A stretch of 36,478 bases of DNA. It comes from Adonisia turfae CCMR0081. Its GTDB lineage: Bacteria; Cyanobacteriota; Cyanobacteriia; Phormidesmidales; Phormidesmidaceae. Positions 27,510-35,745 of the stretch are shown in pieces. The notes beneath the pieces are model-generated. The model saw only the letters and a list, made by a program, of their open reading frames with translations, did not search any database and had not been told where the DNA came from. Positions within the stretch are counted from its first letter, which is position 1. Each line of letters begins with the position of its first letter. The DNA lies in NCBI RefSeq assembly GCF_011009555.1, contig NZ_QXHD01000004.1:1409253-1445730 (forward strand), given 5' to 3'. Made by a program: the position numbers and the translations under genes.

Positions 27510-28006
27510 GGGGCTGGTTGTCGATAGGTGACTAAGAATTGCTCAATTGACCTCAAGGCGCGATCGCAACCTTGATGGGCTTTGGATGAAAGCTGACGTC
27601 CTAAACCACAGGATTCAATGGGAATTTGCAATAGCCAGGCCTGGGGATGATGGTTGTACAGCCGCTGGGTGAGATTGAGTAACGCCAGCGGATCATAGCT
27701 GTGGGCTGCAAACGCCATGGACTCAGGTTGCTCGTCGTAGGCAACAATGGGATCAATCTGTACCGTTTGAATACCCTGATTACCACAGGCATCCACAAAC
27801 ATCACATAGTTTGTTTTCGCTAATTCAGCGGTCAGTTCTGGTGTCAGTTGTGGCACAGCCAAGGATTTAACAGCCGGTAAGTGCCATTCGGCCACCACCA
27901 TCGCAACCCAAGGACCAACGGCGTCGTCTCCGCATAGTTCATTACCGTAACCAATGATTAAAAAGTCATATTCAAGCGTTGTTAATTTTTGAGTCGATGG
28001 CAGCAT
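27491..28006 (-). CDS. hoxW: Hydrogenase maturation endopeptidase HoxW
   Basis: This 171-aa member of the HybD/HyaD protease family has IIGYGNELCGDDAVGPWVA near the N-terminus, providing the nickel-sensing acid residue, and MFVDACGNQ with the second Asp. It removes the C-terminal tail of HoxH after nickel insertion. It is the first gene of the maturation operon, ~25 bp from the predicted transcript start, and about 70 bp past the end of its substrate gene hoxH. Confidence 0.92.
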   Translation of the reverse strand: MLPSTQKLTTLEYDFLIIGYGNELCGDDAVGPWVAMVVAEWHLPAVKSLAVPQLTPELTAELAKTNYVMFVDACGNQGIQTVQIDPIVAYDEQPESMAFAAHSYDPLALLNLTQRLYNHHPQAWLLQIPIESCGLGRQLSSKAHQGCDRALRSIEQFLVTYRQPAPCMKLA

Positions 28007-28040
28007 AGGACCAGCCTCGTGTGTGCTCTGCTTTTTCTTA

Positions 28041-28072
28041 AAGCTATTAAAAAGATATGAGGATCTTATGAA
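28041..28072 (-). promoter_or_regulatory. Shared element plus -10, upstream of hoxW-hyp operon
   Basis: Coding strand TTCATAAGATCCTCATA (28072-28056) is followed by 9 nt and TAGCTT (28046-28041). It sits exactly in the gap between hoxH and hoxW, making the maturation operon separately controlled. Confidence 0.8.
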
Positions 28073-28075
28073 GTC

Positions 28076-29518
28076 TTAACGGTAACATTCAGCCAGCAGC
28101 TGCCCCTCTGCACTGATCAACTGGAGCTGCAGCGGCATTTTGCCAAAGGCATGGGTAGAACAGCTCAGGCACGGATCAAACGCACGAATACCCGCCTCTA
28201 CACGATTTAGCATGGGTTCTGGAATCTGGGGACCGTGAATATAATGACGGGCAATCTGGGCAACCGTACGATTCATGGCCAAATTGTTCTGTCCCGTAGC
28301 AATAACTAGGTTGACGTAAGTTAATAAACCCGTGTCATCAATTTTATAATGATGAAACAAAGTACCCCGTGGAGCTTCCCCGACGCCGATAGCTTCATGT
28401 TGATTGACATCGGCTCTGGCTCTGAGATGATGGCTCTGTAGGTCTGGATCGTCCAGGGCAAGCTCAATTCGTTCAATACAGGTGAGAATCTCAATCAGTC
28501 GCGCATAGTGATAGAAAAAAGAACTGTTACCCATATCGTACTGCCGGAAACGTTGCAGCTCAATTTCGGCCAGGGGCGTGCCGATGCGATCGCAAATATT
28601 CAACCTGGCCAGCGGCCCTACCCGATACAGGCCATTTTCTAAGCGACAATGTTGCGTCTGATCAGGATATCCCAAAGGTTTATAGTAAGGTGACTTTAAA
28701 TAGGAATCTGGCTGCACCGCCTCACCGATGAAATCTCTGTAATTACTGGGATCTAGCTGATCCCCAAGAATGTTGCCACCGCTATCGACCACTCGCAAAC
28801 AGCCATCATAGTGCTCCCAGGTACCATCAGCACCAACTAAGCCCATAAACAAACTGGGAAAATTACCAAAGATATGAACCTCTTCTTGAAAGTCTTCCAG
28901 TAGTTTCTTAAATAGGGTGAGCGTTTCTAAGATCGTCTTTTTAGCCTCAGATAACTGCTGACAAATTTGCTGCCGCCCAACCCGTGACAGACTGCTCCTA
29001 ACACCTCCTGGGACAGCCCAAGCTGGATGAATCTTGCGTCCCCCCAGTTGTTCAATCACGGTTTGACCAAACTGACGTAGCCGCACTCCCCCCCGAGCTA
29101 GTGCAGGCTCAGTTGCCATGACCCCAAATACATTACGTTGAGCCGGATCACTCTCCCAGCCCAACAAGAGATCCGGACTGCTCAAGTGAAAAAAACTCAG
29201 AGCATGGGACTGAATAATCTGTCCCAAATTCATTAATCGCCGTAACTTCTCTGCCGCTGGGGGGACTTGTACTGCCAGTAGACGATCACCAGATTTAGCC
29301 GATGCTAACAAATGACTGACAGGACAAATGCCACAAATACGAGCCGTAATTCCTGGCATTTCCCAAAAAGGGCGACCCTCACAAAACTTCTCAAATCCAC
29401 GAAACTCAGTTACATGAAATCGAGCATCTGCAACCTCTCCCTGATCATCCAGATAAATCGAGATCTTGGCATGCCCTTCAATCCGAGTAACCGGGTTAAT
29501 GACAATTCGTTTGCTCAC
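28076..29518 (-). CDS. hoxH: Bidirectional NiFe hydrogenase large subunit HoxH
   Basis: This 480-aa protein has the proximal nickel motif [10 protein letters not shown] at ~61-70 and the distal motif DPCLSCSTH at 448-456. A 24-residue tail ([11 protein letters not shown]... ending ECYR) is the sequence HoxW should remove. It catalyses reversible H2 oxidation with HoxY. It follows the degenerate CBS-CP12 gene by ~50 bp and shares its promoter, rather than following hoxY directly as in many cyanobacteria. Confidence 0.97.
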   Translation of the reverse strand: MSKRIVINPVTRIEGHAKISIYLDDQGEVADARFHVTEFRGFEKFCEGRPFWEMPGITARICGICPVSHLLASAKSGDRLLAVQVPPAAEKLRRLMNLGQIIQSHALSFFHLSSPDLLLGWESDPAQRNVFGVMATEPALARGGVRLRQFGQTVIEQLGGRKIHPAWAVPGGVRSSLSRVGRQQICQQLSEAKKTILETLTLFKKLLEDFQEEVHIFGNFPSLFMGLVGADGTWEHYDGCLRVVDSGGNILGDQLDPSNYRDFIGEAVQPDSYLKSPYYKPLGYPDQTQHCRLENGLYRVGPLARLNICDRIGTPLAEIELQRFRQYDMGNSSFFYHYARLIEILTCIERIELALDDPDLQSHHLRARADVNQHEAIGVGEAPRGTLFHHYKIDDTGLLTYVNLVIATGQNNLAMNRTVAQIARHYIHGPQIPEPMLNRVEAGIRAFDPCLSCSTHAFGKMPLQLQLISAEGQLLAECYR

Positions 29519-29566
29519 CGCACCGATAGTTCCTCAGGCTAACTACGAAATGACCGTCCACTCACG

Positions 29567-30127
29567 TCAACCGTTTGGATATACAGGCGTTCCAGGCAAA
29601 GTCTCTCCAGTATTTGCTTGAATTTCCTCCAGCACCTGCCAGGCAATATCACATTCTTGCTGGATCTGCGCATCTTGATCATCAATGACACGAGCATGCT
29701 GAAGAGCTTCATTGACACGTCGGGATAGATCATCCTTGGATAAGGCTCCTGGATTACCTTTCATTAAAATATCCGTCATTGAAACAATCCCTAAGAGCTG
29801 TTCATTTTCAATCACAGGAGCCCGATGAATCCCGGACTCGGAGAAAATTTTGGCAGCTTCTTGCAATGTTGCCTCCATCGGCATACAAATACAGGGCCGT
29901 CGCATGATTTGGTCAACACGAACAAAATGAGGTGATCGCCCCTTAGCAATTACGTTATAAACAATATCTCGTTCCGTCAAAATGCCATAGGGACCTTGCT
30001 CATAAAATTCTTCTACGATTAGCGATCGCACTCGCTTAGTCCGCATCAGCCAAATAGCATTTTCTACCGTAGCCGAACTGCGAATGACAACAACCGGCTT
30101 GGTCATAATATCTTTAACAAATAACAT
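29567..30127 (-). CDS. CBS-pair protein with degenerate CP12-like tail
   Basis: This 186-aa protein has a tandem CBS pair at ~1-125 (MLFVKDIMTKPVVVI; VDQIMRRPCICM; LLGIVSMTDILMKG), very like the protein encoded at 21693-22322. The tail, VNEALQHARVIDDQD then QQECDIAWQVLEEIQA, follows the CP12 core pattern but keeps only one of the first Cys pair (Cys159) and lacks the C-terminal loop, so thiol control is probably lost. An AGGGAGGGCGATC ribosome-binding site precedes the ATG. It is first in the operon with hoxH, so adenylate sensing may be tied to hydrogenase. A similar unnamed gene lies between hoxY and hoxH in some cyanobacteria. Confidence 0.85.
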   Translation of the reverse strand: MLFVKDIMTKPVVVIRSSATVENAIWLMRTKRVRSLIVEEFYEQGPYGILTERDIVYNVIAKGRSPHFVRVDQIMRRPCICMPMEATLQEAAKIFSESGIHRAPVIENEQLLGIVSMTDILMKGNPGALSKDDLSRRVNEALQHARVIDDQDAQIQQECDIAWQVLEEIQANTGETLPGTPVYPNG

Positions 30128-30179
30128 GATCGCCCTCCCTCAGCGGTGACTCCAATACAAACAGGTGCCCTACCCCTTA

Positions 30180-30211
30180 TTTTTATGTCGAAAGTGTGAG
30201 GAACCTGTGAG
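30180..30211 (-). promoter_or_regulatory. Shared element plus -10, upstream of CBS/hoxH operon
   Basis: Coding strand CTCACAGGTTCCTCACA (30211-30195) is followed by 9 nt and TAAAAA (30185-30180). The CBS gene starts ~50 bp downstream. Confidence 0.8.
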
Positions 30212-30241
30212 GAAATCCCCTATTCAGGCATTTATTTCGTA

Positions 30242-30263
30242 GATGAGTGATGGGGTAATGGGG
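30242..30263 (-). repeat. Heptamer-type repeat, copy 2 (inverted)
   Basis: This is the exact reverse complement of 6227-6248 over 22 nt; both copies are intergenic. Confidence 0.7.
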
Positions 30264-30294
30264 GGATGATTGAAGGGCAAGCGCTTTACTTCAC

Positions 30295-30843
30295 CTAGCC
30301 AAATTTAATCAGTTCAGGACCTACCAAATGCGGTTGTTTCCCCTGTAGCAAATGCCCCAACACAGCTCGAATCCGTTTAGCATCCGGTGGACAGCCAGGT
30401 AAATAACAGTCCACCGATACCACCTGGTGAACAGGTATGACCTGGTTTAGTAAGGTGGGAACCAGATCTCCGTGGGGCAATTGAGGTTGAACATCTGCCT
30501 CTAGATAAGCGCGGTTGAGAACAGATTCGGCTGACTCCGATGCACCTAGGATGTTGCGGATGGCCGTGACATTGCCAGTGATCGCACAGTCACCAAAGGA
30601 GATGAGAAATTTGGTGAGATCGCGAACCTGATGGATCATATCTAGATGGTCTTGGTTTGCGATCGCACCCTCCACCAATACCACATCCACACCGTCAGGA
30701 TAGGTCTTAACATCCGCTAGGGGGCTGTAGACTAACTCCACCTGACTAGCCAGCTCAAATAGCCACTCGTCCAGGTCGAGAAACGACATATGACAGCCAG
30801 AACATCCCCCTAGCCAAACCGTTGCCAGTTTAAGTTTTGCCAT
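30295..30843 (-). CDS. hoxY: Bidirectional NiFe hydrogenase small subunit HoxY
   Basis: This 182-aa protein has WLGGCSGCHMSFLDLDE near residue 12, giving the first two Cys of the proximal [4Fe-4S] cluster, plus FGDCAITGN and VDCYLPGCPPD with the remaining ligands. It lacks the extra cluster domain of uptake-type small subunits, as expected for HoxY. It has its own promoter; the predicted transcript start is only ~10 nt before the ATG. Confidence 0.96.
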   Translation of the reverse strand: MAKLKLATVWLGGCSGCHMSFLDLDEWLFELASQVELVYSPLADVKTYPDGVDVVLVEGAIANQDHLDMIHQVRDLTKFLISFGDCAITGNVTAIRNILGASESAESVLNRAYLEADVQPQLPHGDLVPTLLNQVIPVHQVVSVDCYLPGCPPDAKRIRAVLGHLLQGKQPHLVGPELIKFG

Positions 30844-30858
30844 GGTCTATAGACTCGC

Positions 30859-30890
30859 AATATATGTAAAAATTTTGAGGAACTTGGGAA
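30859..30890 (-). promoter_or_regulatory. Shared element plus -10, upstream of hoxY
   Basis: Coding strand TTCCCAAGTTCCTCAAA (30890-30874) is followed by 9 nt and TATATT (30864-30859), squeezed into the 57-bp hoxU-hoxY gap. Confidence 0.85.
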
Positions 30891-30900
30891 GGCAGTCTGT

Positions 30901-31617
30901 TTATCTAATCCACTGTTGTTGCTGACGAGCCGTTGTAATAAAGCTAAGCTGTTCTCGATCATGCTGCATTTCCCCAACCGTTGAACCCCGATGAAATAAG
31001 GCTCCTGTCGGACAAGCATTCACACACTTACCACAGGAGGTACAGCTACTCGACTCTCCCCAAGGTTGGTTCAAATCGCTAATCACATGGGATGTATGGC
31101 CTCGCCCAGCCATATCCCACGTATGGGCCCCTTCCACGTCATCACAAACTCGGATACAGCGCGTACAGAGAACACAGCGATTGTGATCAATCCCAAAACG
31201 AGCATGGGAAATATCTACCTTACGGTCTGGAAACTGATAGGTAAGACCAACATGATCGATCCCCATTTCCACCGCTAAATCTTGCAATTCACAATTACCA
31301 TTGGAGACACAGACCGCACAGACATGATTACCTTCAGCGAGCAGCAATTCCACAATTGTGCGTCGATAATGGTGTAGTCGCTCGGTATGCGTCTGCACCA
31401 CCATAGCTTCCTGCACTGCTGTCGCACAGGCAGGTAAGAGCTTAGACGCTCCTTTCACTTCCACTAAACACAGGCGACAGGCTCCTACGGTAGATAATCC
31501 CTTTAAATAGCAAAGGGTAGGAATTGCGATCGCTGCATTTCTAGCAGCATCTAAGATAGTCTCTCCCCCACGGGCACTAATCAATTGATTATCAATGGTT
31601 AGAGTTTTAACAGACAT
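30901..31617 (-). CDS. hoxU: Hydrogenase diaphorase subunit HoxU
   Basis: This 238-aa iron-sulfur subunit relays electrons from HoxF to HoxY. A plant-type [2Fe-2S] domain has Cys36, Cys47, Cys50 and Cys64. A His-Cys3 cluster follows (His97, Cys100, Cys103, Cys109). Two 4Fe-4S motifs come next: Cys148, 151, 154 and 158 (CVLCTRCIRVC) and Cys192, 195, 198 and 202 (CTSCGKCVNAC). It is separated from hoxF by ~1.3 kb holding two opposite-strand genes plus the beta-barrel-like gene, and has its own promoter. Confidence 0.96.
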   Translation of the reverse strand: MSVKTLTIDNQLISARGGETILDAARNAAIAIPTLCYLKGLSTVGACRLCLVEVKGASKLLPACATAVQEAMVVQTHTERLHHYRRTIVELLLAEGNHVCAVCVSNGNCELQDLAVEMGIDHVGLTYQFPDRKVDISHARFGIDHNRCVLCTRCIRVCDDVEGAHTWDMAGRGHTSHVISDLNQPWGESSSCTSCGKCVNACPTGALFHRGSTVGEMQHDREQLSFITTARQQQQWIR

Positions 31618-31980
31618 TGGAGATTAGTGTGAAAATAAAGTGCTAGTAAACGTCAAATGGAAACGATATTACTCTTAAGGAGATAAGATGTAGACCCTAG
31701 GGACGATACAACTCTGATTCCAGGTTATTTTAAAACGTTGAGAAACTTATGAAGTTTTTTGACCTCAGTGACTATTTTCTCACTCTTATTTCTCTAAGTG
31801 TCAATGTGTAAACATCTTAGATAAAACATCAAACTACATAAGATAATAAGGATGTAGGATAAATCGTTCATCTCTTTGATGGTGATTTTTCTGATAGGGA
31901 AACACCAACAGGGACGGAAGTAGGGAGTCATCCCGAAGGAACGCGCCTCTCTTCTCTACACAGTCTAAGGAGGCGGCACT
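31618..31980. other. Divergent hoxU / DUF4278 regulatory region
   Basis: This 363-bp gap has no gene. It holds the hoxU promoter (31722-31753) and the leader of the DUF4278 gene, which ends with a strong AAGGAGGCGG ribosome-binding site. I see no convincing shared element facing right. Confidence 0.55.
31722..31753 (-). promoter_or_regulatory. Shared element plus -10, upstream of hoxU
   Basis: Coding strand TTCATAAGTTTCTCAAC (31753-31737) is followed by 9 nt and TAACCT (31727-31722). The leader to hoxU is ~100 nt. Confidence 0.8.
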
Positions 31981-32421
31981 ATGTTAAAGTATCGTGGTGT
32001 TTCTTATAATTACCAGCCTACAGAGTTGGGCACTCGCCCTACAGGTGATGTGGGGAAATATCGTGGCCAGGATATTCAATTTAAAACTGTTGAAAATCCT
32101 CCGCCTGCGTATCCCTTTGAGGCTAAGTTGGTTTATCGGGGTGTACCTTACACAGTTGGTGAAACAATGGCTGAATCAACACCCATAACCACTGTTGCTG
32201 AAACAGCTCCTGTTGAATGTCTGTCGATTAAGGCTTGGATGCGTAGCCTTGTTATGAAACATCTGCGCAATATTCGTCGGCGTGAACACTCTATGCTGGT
32301 TCGAGCTGCTAAAGATATCGGTCTACCGATGGAAAATGCTGCCGAATATGAAAGCCATATTCAAGGGAAAATTCCCCATGATTTTGCTGGTTATGACCGC
32401 AGTAAATCGGCCATGAGTTGA
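31981..32421 (+). CDS. DUF4278 protein
   Basis: This 146-aa protein contains three YRG motifs: MLKYRGVSY, KYRGQDI and LVYRGVPYTV, the short repeats that define the cyanobacterial DUF4278 family (function unknown). The C-terminal half (AWMRSLVMKHLRNIRRREHSM, shown in part) is strongly basic and helical, then polar. A consensus AAGGAGGCGG ribosome-binding site precedes the ATG. It is transcribed against the hox genes and ends at a hairpin terminator. Confidence 0.8.
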   Translation: MLKYRGVSYNYQPTELGTRPTGDVGKYRGQDIQFKTVENPPPAYPFEAKLVYRGVPYTVGETMAESTPITTVAETAPVECLSIKAWMRSLVMKHLRNIRRREHSMLVRAAKDIGLPMENAAEYESHIQGKIPHDFAGYDRSKSAMS

Positions 32422-32512
32422 AAGGTCTGGCTCAGCCATGAGTCTCATGAGACATACCGTTTCTATCGCTAAACTGCCAGGCCCCCTTAAGGGTACGTGG
32501 TAAAGCTCCTGA

Positions 32513-32545
32513 GTCCAATGTCCTTAAGGGCGTTGGACTTTTCTT
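32513..32545 (+). terminator. Terminator after DUF4278 gene
   Basis: GTCCAATGTCC (32513-32523) pairs with GGGCGTTGGAC (32528-32538) over 11 bp including two G-T pairs, with a TTAA loop, then TTTTCTT. It is copy 1 of the repeat described at 32511-32893. Confidence 0.75.
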
Positions 32546-32651
32546 GAGGGTTGAAATGATATGCCTGGTCAGAATTCAACACGACAGGTTTAACCTTTTA
32601 GCCTGATAAAAACAGTTTCAACTTATCTTTCTCCGGGAGAAGGAGGATGCT

Positions 32652-32858
32652 ATGAGCTTGATACGTTTTAGTCGTTTGTTAGCTGCGACTGTGATTGGGT
32701 TGCTGGCATGTGTGTCACCTGGAGTGCGGACTCCCGAGATAGCACTCTCCATATTCTTATATGGCTCCACTCACCAACTGATAACGGGGTTACTACCAAC
32801 AATGCAGAAAAGCCAAATGTCCTTAAGAACAGTGGACTTTTCTGTATCCTTGAAATAA
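32652..32858 (+). CDS. Small possibly secreted protein, doubtful C-terminus
   Basis: This 68-aa frame follows a strong GAAGGAGGATGCT ribosome-binding site. Residues ~1-23 (MSLIRFSRLLAATVIGLLAC) look like a signal or lipoprotein leader, but the remainder has no recognised domain. Its last ~18 codons run into repeat copy 2, including the hairpin, so the original 3' end may be lost. It may be a small exported peptide or a remnant. Confidence 0.4.
   Translation: MSLIRFSRLLAATVIGLLACVSPGVRTPEIALSIFLYGSTHQLITGLLPTMQKSQMSLRTVDFSVSLK
32806..32843 (+). terminator. Hairpin at the end of the small ORF
   Basis: AGAAAAGCCA (32806-32815) pairs with TGG-A-CTTTTCT (32833-32843) with one bulged A. It overlaps the ORF 3' end and is homologous to the terminator at 32513-32545. 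Confidence 0.5.
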
Positions 32859-32882
32859 TCTGTCTGGTCAACGCAACCGGTT

Positions 32883-33998
32883 TCAACTTAAACGTATTTT
32901 AGGAAATCGTAGAGTGGAATATTCTCCTCCCCCCTGGCCGCTAAATTCCAATACCCGAGCACCATCAGCTACCCTATAAATAGAGCCCTTACAGAAGGGA
33001 AAGAGAGCGAAAATGACATAGATCCTGGTGTACCAAGAATTTTCATGTAATAGTGCAATCTCATTATCACCAATGCTCAATGTTGTTTCAACGATATAGT
33101 CCTGATTATGGGCATAAATCGTTGCATCCAAAGGAAACTTCTGTTGAGCCTTGTGGTCCAAGCACCAATGGTGATGCTGCCACTGTAATTGGCCTTCCCT
33201 AGCCCAAAAGCGAAACGCTTGTGGAACACCCTCGATGGGAAAACTAAGGTCTAGATAACTTAAGTCTTGAGAATGATGATAGGTTTGCCAAACCCATTGA
33301 ACACCAGTTTTTTCGTCTGACATAGCAGCAAAATCCCAGCCGCCTGCCCAAAATAGCCATCGCCCAAAGGAATTTTCGCGATAGCCATGGCCAACAATTT
33401 CAAAAGTTACTTTTTGCCTTAAGTCTCGAATATAGCCAGAGACTTGAGTCCGAGGCCAAATGACATCAACTGTCCATTGTTCCCATGGCAGGAGCCCCAT
33501 ATCTCGACCGGTAATGGGCGTAAATACTTCGCTGCCATGGGAAGAGTGATTTTGCCAATCTTCTTGTACGGCCAGCTGATACTCAATGTCATGGGTGCGC
33601 CCTGCTATCTGTAGACTATTATTGGGTTTCACGTGGAAAGTAGCCTGGAAATTACTGACATCATCCTGGGCGGTGAGGGATTTGGTATCGGTGGAAAGTT
33701 GAGCCTGATCGAAATCGAAATGTAGGAAATTTGCGATTTTGTGACCATTAGTGAACATGCCTGCGATCGCAACACCCACACCACTCGGCAACAGTGTAAA
33801 TCGTTTTAACCAACGTACTCTTTGAGCAGGTGGATCAGCTAACACATAGCCAATGGATCCAGTAAAGGCTCCTCCATGGTCATGGATCATAAAATAATCC
33901 CATTCCAGTCTTAAGCGACTGAAAATGCCAAACGCCTGCCGTGGGGGCTGCAAAATATGCCACCCTAACTGTTTGTCTGTACTAGGTGTTGTGGACAT
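32883..33998 (-). CDS. Beta-barrel-like protein after hoxEF, unknown function
   Basis: The 371-aa form starts MSTTPSTDKQLGWHIL; an upstream ATG at 34172 would overlap the hoxF 3' end by 50 bp and add a basic, Trp-rich 58-residue segment, and the start is uncertain. The protein is rich in Trp, His and alternating polar/hydrophobic strands (WDYFMIHDHGGAFTGSIGYV, IVGHGYRENSFGRWLFWAGG, WVWQTYHHSQDLSYLD). The pattern is reminiscent of the lipocalin-like AttH/CrtC (hydroxyneurosporene synthase) fold, but I do not recognise a family securely. It follows hoxE-hoxF on the same strand and could be co-transcribed. No membrane segment is evident in the short form. Confidence 0.65.
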   Translation of the reverse strand: MSTTPSTDKQLGWHILQPPRQAFGIFSRLRLEWDYFMIHDHGGAFTGSIGYVLADPPAQRVRWLKRFTLLPSGVGVAIAGMFTNGHKIANFLHFDFDQAQLSTDTKSLTAQDDVSNFQATFHVKPNNSLQIAGRTHDIEYQLAVQEDWQNHSSHGSEVFTPITGRDMGLLPWEQWTVDVIWPRTQVSGYIRDLRQKVTFEIVGHGYRENSFGRWLFWAGGWDFAAMSDEKTGVQWVWQTYHHSQDLSYLDLSFPIEGVPQAFRFWAREGQLQWQHHHWCLDHKAQQKFPLDATIYAHNQDYIVETTLSIGDNEIALLHENSWYTRIYVIFALFPFCKGSIYRVADGARVLEFSGQGGGEYSTLRFPKIRLS

Positions 33999-34122
33999 GA
34001 ATTTTTCCCGTAACCATAGAGCCCTAAACAACTGAACCCACCTATGAAGCCATTGTTTGTAATGCCTAATGATCTCCCCCCTGTTCCGCCAGGTCTGATA
34101 CGGGATGGCCCATGGTAAAATC

Positions 34123-35745
34123 TCAGGCAGGCACTTCAACAACCCCCACCGCCATCGCCGCCAAATATTCATCTCGGAAATATCGCAGCGTACTCAACAC
34201 TGGATTTGGAGCCGCCTGTCCTAAACCACACAAACTCGTATGCTTCACCACATCACACAGCATCTCCAACTGCTCTAAATCTGCGGGTGTTGCCCGGTGT
34301 TCTTTAAACTTTGTCAACAACTGGTAAAGTTGTACCGTCCCAGCCCGACAGGGAATGCACTTCCCACAGGACTCATCCATGCAAAACTGCATAAAAAACT
34401 GAGCGACATCCACCATATGGGTATGCTCATCCATCACAATCATGCCGCCTGAGCCCATAATCGAACCCAGTTTTTTCAGCGATTCATAATCCACAGATGT
34501 GTCAAAAGCATCCGCAGGAATACAGCCACCGGAAGGCCCGCCGGTCTGCACAGCCTTCACCTGAGACCCATCTGGGGCACCCTGTCCCATTTCTTCCACA
34601 ATCTCTTTGAGGGATATTCCCATGGGTACTTCAATCAGTCCTGCATTTTTCACCTTGCCCGTGAGAGAAAAGACTTTAGTCCCTTTACTCTGCTCAGTCC
34701 CAATAGAGGCAAACCAGGCCGCACCATTACGGATAATGGGAGCAATGTTAGCATAGGTCTCCACGTTATTAATTAATGTGGGACACCCCCATAATCCTGA
34801 CTCAGCGGGGTAAGGGGGACGCGGTCGAGGAATTCCCCGTTTTCCTTCAATGGATGCCATTAAGGCAGTCTCTTCACCACAGACAAAGGCACCTGCACCC
34901 ATGCGCAAATCAACGCGAAAATCAAAGGGAGAATCAAAAATCTGGCTGCCTAAAAGACCATGGCGCTTGGCCTGACGAATGGCAGTTTGTAGATGATTAA
35001 TGGCCAGGGGATACTCTCCCCGCACATAGATATAGCCCTGGTTAGCCCCGACGGCGTAGGCTGCGATCGCAAGTCCTTCCAACACCCGATGAGGATCACT
35101 CTCTAACACGCTGCGATCCATATAAGCCCCCGGATCACCTTCATCCGCATTACACACTACATACTTTTGCCCCGACGGCATTTTTGCCACTGTGGCCCAC
35201 TTTAATCCGGTCGGATAACCTGCCCCACCTCGACCCCGTAGACCGCTGCGGGTAATCTCATCTACCACCTCGTCGGGTGACATCTCTCGCAAACAGTGAT
35301 AAAGCGCTTCATACCCAGATGCCGCAATATACCCCTCAATCTTTTCTGGATTAATGCGACCACTATTTTCTAAAACAATCCGATGCTGTCTGGTAAAAAA
35401 TGGACTATCTATCGGCTGAGTTTTGAGATTGCTGCTTTCAGCGTGAGGCGATTGAGTGAGCAATGCCACAATAGCCGCAGACTGTTCTGGCGTCACCTGC
35501 CGATAGAGCACATCAGCTCCGTCTTCGGATTCCACCCGTACCAATGGCCCCTGACTGCACAACCCCATGCAGCCCACACCCGACACCTGCACCTGAGCGG
35601 TTAAATTACTAGCAGCCACCGCCGTTTTCAGATGTTCTTTAACGACAGCACCATTAGCAGACAGACAGCCACCAACCGTGCAACAACAAATGCGACATTT
35701 TTTTGGGGCAGCTGATGCAGACTGCCGTAATTGCTCTAAAGTCAT
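34123..35745 (-). CDS. hoxF: Hydrogenase diaphorase subunit HoxF
   Basis: This 540-aa NADH/FMN-binding subunit of the diaphorase resembles NuoF of complex I. The N-terminal thioredoxin-like [2Fe-2S] part has [11 protein letters not shown] and [11 protein letters not shown]. The FMN/NADH core has [16 protein letters not shown] and [12 protein letters not shown], and the [13 protein letters not shown] segment follows. The C-terminal [4Fe-4S] motif is [12 protein letters not shown], followed by the last Cys in [12 protein letters not shown]. It starts within the hoxE stop (ATGA overlap at 35742-35745). Confidence 0.97.
   Translation of the reverse strand: MTLEQLRQSASAAPKKCRICCCTVGGCLSANGAVVKEHLKTAVAASNLTAQVQVSGVGCMGLCSQGPLVRVESEDGADVLYRQVTPEQSAAIVALLTQSPHAESSNLKTQPIDSPFFTRQHRIVLENSGRINPEKIEGYIAASGYEALYHCLREMSPDEVVDEITRSGLRGRGGAGYPTGLKWATVAKMPSGQKYVVCNADEGDPGAYMDRSVLESDPHRVLEGLAIAAYAVGANQGYIYVRGEYPLAINHLQTAIRQAKRHGLLGSQIFDSPFDFRVDLRMGAGAFVCGEETALMASIEGKRGIPRPRPPYPAESGLWGCPTLINNVETYANIAPIIRNGAAWFASIGTEQSKGTKVFSLTGKVKNAGLIEVPMGISLKEIVEEMGQGAPDGSQVKAVQTGGPSGGCIPADAFDTSVDYESLKKLGSIMGSGGMIVMDEHTHMVDVAQFFMQFCMDESCGKCIPCRAGTVQLYQLLTKFKEHRATPADLEQLEMLCDVVKHTSLCGLGQAAPNPVLSTLRYFRDEYLAAMAVGVVEVPA

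Larger units (their letters stand above)
32511..32893 (+). repeat. Direct repeat pair ~300 bp apart
   Basis: 32511-~32600 and 32810-~32893 share the order CCAA(A)TGTCCTTAAG, GTGGACTTTTCT or its close match, TTGAAATNAT, CTGGTCA and a GGTTTNAAC-type end. Both copies form a hairpin followed by pyrimidines. The intervening small ORF lies between them, suggesting duplication of a terminator-bearing segment. Confidence 0.6.

Noticed and set aside
29524..29540. AGTTCCTCAGG between the CBS gene and hoxH resembles half of the shared element
   Set aside because: Only the downstream half-site matches; it faces right where no rightward gene exists, and there is no TANNNT at the right spacing.
31765..31800. 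CTCAGTGACTATTTTCTCAC upstream of DUF4278 as a rightward element
   Set aside because: The half-sites are at the wrong spacing (15 bp) and the centre does not match.
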